From Verpa conica (lineage: Eukaryota > Ascomycota > Pezizomycetes > Pezizales > Morchellaceae), in NCBI GenBank assembly GCA_033030425.1, contig JAUFSD010000007.1:434001-498000 (forward strand): a stretch of 64,000 bases of DNA. The letters run 5' to 3'. Below the pieces are notes generated by a model. That model was not told the origin of the DNA. It saw nothing but the letters and a program-made list of their open reading frames with translations, and ran no database searches. Both the position numbers and the translations under genes were made by a program. This document shows, piece after piece, positions 55,886 to 64,000 of this stretch (the stretch's first letter is position 1; the number at the start of each line of letters is the position of its first letter).

Positions 55886-58800
55886 TTATCTGGTGCTATT
55901 GTAATATGATGCCAAGTGGTGATATGTATAGCAACTTGGAGATGTCTGTTGGCCGGAATTTCATAATGGGTGAATGTCATCCTTGGTTCACAGTGGCGAC
56001 TCACAGCTTGGTATTCATGGGTAACCATTGCCTTCGCAATGCTCATTCAATGGATCCAGTCACCATATAACGTGGAAGGGTTTCATTTTGGGGGTTCTTT
56101 TGTCATCTCTGTTTGGGATAGATTTTCTTTTTCGACTCGGGAGATTCTTCGTTTCACTGTTCTTTTTTTTTTACTCGTATTCTTTTACATTTTTGTTCTC
56201 GGGTTGTTTCAAGGGTATCGATTTGCATTCTGCAGAGATAACCATTTCTCATGGAGAGAATAAATGGTTACGGCGCGTCCACATTCGCTCGGAAGGGGAA
56301 AGCAATGTTTGGTGGGCCAACGGCGGACATACAACGGGACCTGGCATTGCGGACATAGGGTGGTTTCGGTTAGCGGGGAAAATCGGCGTCTTAATCTTCT
56401 TCGGTCTCTCTCGGTGGTCTAAGGTCGGTTGGACCTTTGGATATTTTTTGTATGATGGATGAAAGGGGCGAATATGTGCATTTTTTTCTTATGTTCCTTT
56501 TTTTTTTTGCTCGCGTTGCACCTCACTTCAATCGTTTTTTGTGCTCGAGACTTGTCTTATATTATAGCCTTTGAAAGTTTTTCTTCAGAGCAGAGATCCA
56601 ACTGATGGATATGAAAGAAGAGGGATAATACTTTGCCTATGGTTGGAAAGTATTAGGTCTGGAGGTGGGATGTTGGGAGTCTTTTCCTTTACCTTTCAAT
56701 TCTTTCTACTTTTATATAAATGGGGTCACGGAGTGAGTCGGTCGCTATCACATGTTCGGGATATTTTCTGGTTACATCTATTTCCTTTTTTTCTTTCTAT
56801 TCTCACGATCTAAAGTATAGTTGGATCTTGTATATCGGGTCTTTTTGTACCGGGTGGAGCTTGGGTGATGTCTCAAGATGACAGCAGGGAAAATCTCTCT
56901 ACATAGCCCTTCAACAACGAGCGTACGTGCTTTTACGTATGGTACACGCATCGAATCTCCACCGTACAGCATTCCTCTCTTTGCCTGGACGACATACCCC
57001 CCAAGGGGGCTCAAATACTATACGATCTTATCAAGTTACTCTATTCTACTCGGTGCGCTGGATATCGACCCGAGATTGAAGTCTGACTCGATTTCCTGAT
57101 CAATGAGATAAACACAGGAACAGAATAATTAATGGATTCTGAGCCGGATTTAACCCTATCCATATAGAAATTTAAAGCGAGGCTGAACTACGATTACCAA
57201 TCTTATCTAGGGATTCCCCTTGGCATACACGGGTTTGCCAACACCCTAGTGATTTCAACACCTAGAAATGTTTCTACGGGTAGTTACAGGCTTAAGGGGT
57301 AGCTGAAAGATTTCGCCTTGAGAGGATACTTGGTCTTTACGTACTTTACCATATATTTAAATCCGAGATAACACGTCCATAAGCGTGTAGGGCAAAGGTC
57401 GAATTTCTCAAAAGATACTTCCCAAGAATTGATAAACCTATCGATCGCATGAATATCAACTTTGAAACTAGCTTTCTATAGTTGCATTTTGAGTGTAGCT
57501 ATCCATCTTGATTTTCCAACCGGCCGTGTTTGAAAAGTTCCCATAATTTCTCTTTTGCGCAATCTTCCGTCATCTTCTGCACCCCAGTTCCGCTCTACGT
57601 GGCCGATGAGGTGAGTACAGATCGGCATGCGTCTCCCGTGCGAGGTGAAAAAAAAGGTCTAAAAACTGCCAACTGTGGGGTGAGGTTCCCGCGTCACCAA
57701 TCAAAATTATGGGACTATAATCGAATGTTATAATTCATTATCTCTCATGGTAGATTATATGTATATAGATGGAGTTTTATACTTATTCGAGGTTCTTGGG
57801 GGGGGGTATTTGAGGTTCCTGGATTCCAGCTGTTTGTGTGCTGCCAAGACAATAATATGGTCTCATGCTTGACAGCTGCATGCAGGGAAGCTCCACCCCC
57901 CACAGAAATATTGCTCTTTTAGGTGTGGGCGGGGATACGGGATTTTAGTGTGGGGAACTCTTTTGCTTCTGCACCCGTAGCGCTATGCTCTTGTCTTATT
58001 GATTAATACTTAAATCACGGGTTACCCATTGGAGTAGGTAGTTATCACAAGATCTAGAATTTTTTTTTCTCCCTTCTAATGTGCAGCAGTGCCAACCAGT
58101 CTCGGGAGTTGAGAAGTGGGTGGGGGAAGGGAACAAAACCTCCGGCAGGAGAGGGAAAAAAAACGCAATGTCACGATGGTTTACGAAACGAGATGGACCG
58201 CCTGGAGTGGCTTTTTGCTCTTCTCTACTTCCATTTCCACTCCCCCGCCTTTTACTAAGAGCTGAGGTTGGCTTGTATATAGCTCATCGAAACAAGACTG
58301 TTTCAGGATTAAGGACCGCTGAGGTAATGGGGACCTACCAGCTTTGAATTAACATCTTTCGGTGAAGAGTCACCGTATCAGGGGTTTCTAAGACCAAGAA
58401 AACGAGCGCACTGGTGCGGGGGAAAATAAACCGCCGACCTTCTTTAATTAGACCTACAGGGTCTTACATAAAGGTCTTGAGAGAGAGTTTACTAAGGAAG
58501 GTCATTTACACAGCACCTCTCGCCGGTTGCAGCGATGGGTTCAAGATATAAAATTCACTCGCACAATACCCTCATCCTTTGTTACCGAAGAGATGCAAAA
58601 AGAATAGAGAAAACAAAATAACCCGAATCTACCGTACCAGCCGTGTCGATTCTTCCGGTTAGATGGTTCATCCGGGTATAAAAAACAAGGCGGATAAACA
58701 AACCAAGTATAGAGAGAAAGAGCTCCATTTAGGGTGTCGATCCTAGTGGCTATCACTTATCCAGATACTCGGGATTTTTTTATTTTACCTTTCCCCTTCC

Positions 58801-61143
58801 TCCCCGGACCCACCTCTTGGCCCCTTCACCTTATCATGAATATTTAGCTGGAGGCGTCTTTAACTTGATATTTCTACAGGTGGTGTGGGAGATATTGGGC
58901 GCGGGAAAGAAGCATATTCTGCTTCTCTAATCTTACAGGCTTGCGGATGGAACAAAACGCTGCACGACGCGGCTGATCGGCGGGACCGGTACTCGAATTG
59001 GTTGGGATCATGATTGGTCACTCGGCGAAAGGAAATAGGTGTGGTAGCTCTCTCTATTCAGCCCTGGGACATATGCTGTAGGTGTATTTGGGATCTTTTT
59101 TTCTTTCTTTCTTTTCTGGAAGTTAGGGTTTGATATCCCCTTGAGACTAGAATGTGGTATAAGAAAAAGAGGCTCGCCGAGTGATCTCGTATGATCATGT
59201 CATAGCCAGTTTGGTGAAAGGGGCTTATATTACTCTCTAAAAAACAGAGATTTATACCTCTTGTTACTAAGCTATATATTCCTTGAGTATAGACCACGAC
59301 CTGTTGGCCAACCTACTCGAAGGACACTTTATGCGAGCGAAGCCATACCCAGGGAAATGGCACTCCCGGTACGACACACAGCCTTAGTGTAACAAGCTTT
59401 GTGGAGCAGAGTACAAAGGTGTATTTAGTATGAATAGTCTTTCATCTTTTGTGGATATTGGCTTTTTCGCCGAGCAGTTTTCAATCCTCCTATATCCAAC
59501 AAGATATTGGTAACAACATCAGACTTGTTCCACCCCTATAAATGGTTTCAGCCCTGGGCGCCTTGTTGTCAAGACACCTTTCTATATATGGAGATGCAAG
59601 GCAACAGTGTGTGTGATAATAGATGGGTGTTAAATGTTGGGCTTGGCAGTTAAAGGTAAAGGTCTAATTAGGGCCTGGCTAACTTTTAGGCTCTTGGTTG
59701 TAAGGTTAACATTTAGCCCATTGGTAGGAGATAGGGGCGGCCTAGAGCCTAAAAGGTTTTTTGTGTACTGGTACTGGTACTTGGCCTTTAAGGCGTATAA
59801 TGCCGCAATGATGATCGACATGGGCATCGTGGGTAACAGCACTTGCATTCCCGCTGTGCGTCTACTAGAAGAACACGCAATAATTGGAAAAAAAAGAGCG
59901 CAGACACTGCTGGTCAACAATGTCTTAATTAGCATGCAGGCGGGAAGTAGGTTCAGAGTATTATTTCTATTTTGTACTTTAAAAATATCGGAATCTACTT
60001 TTGTTTCTCCCTTTATTTAATGTGTGCCCCCTATAATTTCTATAAAATACTGGTGAGGATACTAAGAGATGGGAGTGAAGAGATAGCGGGTCTGTTATTA
60101 CCTGAGGTTGAGTGACTTTTGCCTGTGAGATAGGCCGAAGACTGTAGTAGAAGTGGCTCTAGGTGAACATACATATATATACGGTTGGTTATAGTTATTT
60201 GTGAAACCAGCCCTTTTTGGCACTTTGGTGCTCCAGGTCCATGCATACCTCAGGAGTTTGTTCTTATCCTGCTCTGGTTTAATCTGGCCTATGGTCTAAC
60301 TAGGTCGTATCTAAGTAACAAATTTATATATTTATATACAACCCAATACCCCAAAAAGCTTATGATACTGCTTTATTATTAGCTAGCCCACCACCCCATC
60401 ATGTAAGAAGAAGACAGCCATAACCTCCAAGCATCCAGCACAAGGCGAGTGAGATTGTATGACCTCCACCACCACTCACAATTTGCGCCGGCTAGTAGCA
60501 GCTACCCCACAAATTATTCCGTCCCCCCAAAGCCCGGATCTCTACCGATCTCGGTAATGAATTTGTTAACCGATCGATCTAGTATAGTCCCGGAAGACCC
60601 CACCGGAGGAATGCTTGCTTAGGTAATCTACCACCGCGGTACCTTTCGGATAAACTTCGGCCGGGCGGAGGTGACGTCAGTGGGACAAGATGCCACGGAG
60701 GGGGAAGAGAGATATCTGTACTCTGCTCGGGATTGTATCTCAGGGGAGAAGCAACCTCAGGCCGAAAAGCTTATGGATTCGTAGGAGGAATTAATATCTC
60801 CGGATACTGTGACCAAGCGGAAGCTCGCGGAAAACTTTATTAGGACTGCAGGCGCAGATGCACCTCAAATTGGCTTAATGGCAAAGTAATCATGACCTTT
60901 GGATTCGTCTATGTACTCAAGTGCCGTTACTTAACTGCCCATAGAGAGGGAAAAAAGTATCGAACCATATGATTTGTAGTCTGGCTTTGACTAGGGAGGG
61001 GGGGGGAAGATGGTACATAAACCCCAAAGGTCCCCCGTTCCCAATCTGTCCTTGATCCTCATCCATTCTATCATCTTCACTCAATCGTTCTTTCCTCCTG
61101 GTTGTGTACCGGCTGGTCGCGGTTACTATCTCTTGCAATAATA
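55886..61143. other. Spacer, about 5.3 kb
   Basis: No supportable gene. A 128-codon ATG frame at 59634-60020 has no family features and overlaps an inverted repeat (ACTTTTAGGCTCT...AGAGCCTAAAAG, about 59681-59758). 59178-59186 carries a CGAGTGATC motif. The last 500 bp should hold the Ach1 promoter. Confidence 0.45.
60672..60679. promoter_or_regulatory. CRE palindrome upstream of acetyl-CoA hydrolase
   Basis: TGACGTCA lies 465 bp before the Ach1 start codon, in a GC-richer stretch with CCGCGG and CGGCCGGGCGG. It would fit a bZIP site; use in vivo is unknown. Confidence 0.35.
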
Positions 61144-62963
61144 ATGTCTGGGTCTCTCATTGCTTCTGCTGCCCTCAAGGCACGGGTCCGTCGTCCTGCG
61201 TTGTTGAGTAAACTCGCAAGGGCAGAGGACCTCATCCATCATTTCCCTAATGGCTCATATATTGGGTGGTCAGGATTCACTGGCGTAGGAGCTCCTAAGA
61301 TTGGTAAGTCCGGCTCTTTCGACTTTTTTGGTATATTGGGCGTATTGCTTATTTAAAACTATACAGTACCTATGGCATTGGCGGACCATATCGAGAATAA
61401 TAAGCTCCAGGGACAGATGAGATACACTCTCTTCGTTGGTGCATCTTCAGGTGCAGATGTAGAAAATAGATGGGCAAAGTTAGACATGATTGAGAGGAGA
61501 ACACCTCACCAAGTCGGAAAGGAGATTTCGAAGGGTATCAACGATGGAAGGATTAAATTCTTTGACAAGCATCTATCTATGTTTCCCGTAGACCTAATTT
61601 ACGTAAGTAGTTCCCTAAACATTTCTCAGAGTTCTATTCTTACACGACCTATGTTCAATCTAGGGATTTTATACCATGGACCGACCTAAAAACCGTATTG
61701 ATGTAGCAGTTATTGAGGCCAGTGCTATTACTGAAGAGGGTGGTATCATCTGTGGTGCTTCTGTCGGGGCTTCTCCAGAAATTATTCAGATGGCCGATAA
61801 AATAATTATCGAGGTCAACACATTAATGCCTTCATTCGAGGGTCTTCACGATATCACAATGACCGACCTTCCACCGAAGCGGAAGCCATACTTGATTATG
61901 GCTCCCGAGGATAGAATCGGAACCCCACACATCCCAGTTGACCCTGACAGGATTGTTGCCATTGTCGAGAGCAGGCAACCAGACGTTACCAATGATAATG
62001 CACCTGAGGATGCTACTAGTCAAGCGATTGCAGACAACCTCATTGAATTCTTACAGCATGAAGTCACAAAGGTATTCCCCTCGCATCATACTCTATTTTA
62101 GATAGCTCTAACACACCTAGGGACGCCTCCCCGCAAACCTCCTCCCACTCCAATCCGGTATTGGTAACATTGCCAATGCTGTCATTGGTGGTCTTGCCAA
62201 AGGAAAAGCCAACTTCTCCAACCTCACTGTCTGGACTGAAGTTCTCCAAGACTCCTTCCTTGATCTCTTCGACTCTGGCCATCTAAACTTCGCAACCGCC
62301 ACATCCGTCCGCTTCTCCCCTGACGGTTTCAAAAGATTCTACAAAGACTGGGACAACTACCATAACAAGCTTATCCTCCGTCCCCAGACCGTCTCTAACC
62401 ATCCAGAGATTATCCGCAGACTTGGTGTTATCGGAATGAACACTCCGGTCGAAGTCGACATCTACGCCCACGCAAACTCCACCAATGTCTCTGGATCCCG
62501 GATGTTGAACGGTCTTGGTGGCTCTGCAGATTTCTTAAGGAATGCAAAAATATCGATAATGCATACGCCTTCAACCCGGCCGTCCAAGAAGGACCCTAAT
62601 GGTGTCTCCTGTATCGTCCCGATGGTCTCACATGTTGACCAGACTGAGCACGATCTGGATGTAATTGTTACCGAGCAGGTTTGTCTCTTGTACCCTCCCT
62701 TTACTTCACAGCGCTAACATAACACCTCCCCCCCCTAGGGTCTCGCTGATGTCCGTGGATTATCCCCTCGTGAGCGTGCTCGCGTCATCATCGAGAAGTG
62801 TGCACACCCCGAATACAAACCCCAACTTAAGGATTACTTCGAGACAGCCGAGAGGATCTGTTTGAAGAAGGGATGGGGCCACCAGCCCCATATGCTCGCG
62901 AATGTGTTCAAGATGCACACTGAGCTCGAGAGGACTGGGACTATGAAGATTGATTCGTGGTAG
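61144..62963 (+). CDS. ACH1: Acetyl-CoA hydrolase / CoA-transferase
   Basis: Model: join(61144..61303, 61367..61602, 61664..62071, 62121..62678, 62739..62963), 528 residues, about the length of yeast Ach1. Introns are 63, 61, 49 and 60 nt and all junctions keep frame. Motifs in order: [94 protein letters not shown] and [18 protein letters not shown]. The family is mitochondrial and moves CoA between acyl donors and acetate (acetate detoxification and acetate growth). The Arg-rich start ([19 protein letters not shown]) could act in targeting. Ends TMKIDSW. Identification is firm. Confidence 0.96.
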
Positions 62964-63847
62964 ATATTGTATGTAATTTTCTAGAAAAAATGTAGTACTC
63001 CATGTAAATATATTTGCGTATTAGTTTTTTAGAGTATGGAAATAGTTTCTAGTCTCCGGGCTGTAATTGGATTTCTATGTTACCCTAGTCCTATTGGTTT
63101 GTAAGACATAGGATCTCACTCGGCAACCTGGACTTTTTTACGGGGAAATTTATAAAATTTCTGAACTTCTGAGGGTTTTTGGGAAGCTGCCAAGCCACTA
63201 GAGAACTGTCAAAAAGCTTATTTATTGCCTTTCTAGGACTAGTTTCATCCAAATAGTCAAGAGGGAAGTAATGTACTATATTTGTATAGAGAAGAAAAAA
63301 CACCCTATAGAACAATATACCCAGTTGCAAAAGAACTATACACTCTCCAGAACAAAAAAACCACACTCCATCAGGAGAGGGAAAGGAGAAAAACCATCAC
63401 CATCCTCATCAAGTTCCAAATTCTCACATCGTGTTCCAACAGCGCCATTTATTCATCCACACCAGCGCAGTCCCACATCCAGCCCGGAACCAAGGTCTCT
63501 AGCAGATTAACATACGGATTTCTGGTCGATGAAATATGCCCCCAAAGGAAAAAAGAGGGTAAAAGGGAGAAGAAAGGACGCCGACCCAAGTTGACAAGAA
63601 ATAATAAAACAAGAAAAAGAAAGTTTCCATACCCCAACCACATTCCGGTAATAACACTGAAGGGAAAAATCAAAATTTAGGGAATTAACTCAAAAACCCT
63701 AACGAATAAGAAACCGCAGTCCAACCAACCAGCTCAGCCCATAAGCCGTAGCACATAAAATCAGAAACACAATCATAGAAAAAGGAATCCACAAACACCT
63801 CATACCCCACTCAAACACTCACACTCCCACACTCTATTCTCTGCCAT
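62964..63847. other. Convergent spacer
   Basis: Region between the Ach1 stop and the stop of the Gly/Met-rich gene. AT-rich with A-rich tracts; no gene seen. Both flanking genes point into it. Confidence 0.5.
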
Positions 63848-64000
63848 CTACTGCCTCCCCCCCCTCCCCATACCCTGGCCGGCATTCCTCATCATCATCA
63901 CCATCTCCCTATTCATCCCTGGCGGAATCTGCATCCCTCCCGCCATTCCACCTCCTGGCTGCATACCATTCATACCTCCCATCATCATCCCACCTCCACC
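63848..64000 (-). CDS. Gly/Met-rich protein, C-terminal 50 residues (partial)
   Basis: The minus strand is open from the right edge to TAG at 63848-63850: GGGGMMMGGMNGMQPGGGMA then GGMQIPPGMNREMVMMMRN and AGQGMGRGGRQ. This is a low-complexity tail of the kind found on RNA-binding, splicing and some chaperone or nuclear-pore proteins; the fold-defining part lies beyond the window, so no product name is offered. Codon-level regularity and a clean stop argue for real coding sequence. Confidence 0.6.
   Translation of the reverse strand, partial: GGGGMMMGGMNGMQPGGGMAGGMQIPPGMNREMVMMMRNAGQGMGRGGRQ

Noticed and set aside
59634..60020. 128-codon ATG frame
   Set aside because: No motif or splice support; the opposite strand is equally open and the region contains an inverted repeat.

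Overview
The window is nuclear DNA of a filamentous ascomycete (Pezizomycotina). The evidence is: short spliceosomal introns (49-144 nt, GTRNGT donors, CTAAC/CTGAC branch points, AG acceptors) in almost every gene; lineage-typical genes (Zn2Cys6 regulator, Pex22-like peroxin, PTC6-type mitochondrial PP2C, LAMMER kinase, acetyl-CoA hydrolase, sideroflexin, BrlA-like zinc-finger factor); an intron-bearing tRNA-Gln; and long AT-rich, repeat-bearing spacers. Spacers of up to about 5 kb suggest a repeat-expanded genome. An early-diverging class (Pezizomycetes or Orbiliomycetes) is possible, but this is a weak inference.

Layout, left to right: 3' end of a GMC long-chain alcohol oxidase (+, 1-482); spacer with two inverted-repeat elements, a short retroposed insert and a tRNA-like stretch; BrlA-like C2H2 factor (-, 4419-5351) with a TATA box and upstream ORF; a 134-residue four-helix membrane protein (-, 10854-11322); Pex22-like peroxin (+, 14346-15610); spacer with two TIR elements around a 65-residue Cys-rich protein (-, 17432-17629); PTC6-like phosphatase (-, 23843-25521) divergent from a 1076-residue Zn2Cys6 regulator (+, 26294-29677), which converges on sideroflexin (-, 30156-31320); tRNA-Gln(CUG) (+, 34436-34520); two further small Cys-rich genes (-, 37145-37606; +, 39920-40270, model uncertain); a 261-residue tetraspan protein (-, 41316-42234); a 96-residue hydrophilic protein with CRE sites upstream (-, 47826-48189); LAMMER kinase (+, 53288-55885); acetyl-CoA hydrolase (+, 61144-62963); and the 3' end of a Gly/Met-rich protein (-, from 63848 off the right edge).

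The gene set is mainly housekeeping and signalling: peroxisome and mitochondrial metabolism (alcohol oxidase, Pex22, sideroflexin, Ach1, mitochondrial PP2C) plus regulators. No secondary-metabolite cluster, CRISPR array or intact autonomous transposon was recognised. Gene models were built by hand: I checked frame continuity over every junction and family resemblance from memory. No search or RNA evidence was available.

The most unusual signal is a set of tiny insertions (26-50 bp) at 3161, 8916, 9749, 22590 and 46123. They share one 3' sequence ending in ATTC repeats. Each is flanked by its own, copy-specific 12-16 bp direct repeat, two of them perfect 15-mers. This looks like retroposition of an extremely short, or almost completely 5'-truncated, element. 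Alongside it are at least four foldback/TIR elements of 142-483 bp that look like non-autonomous DNA transposons.
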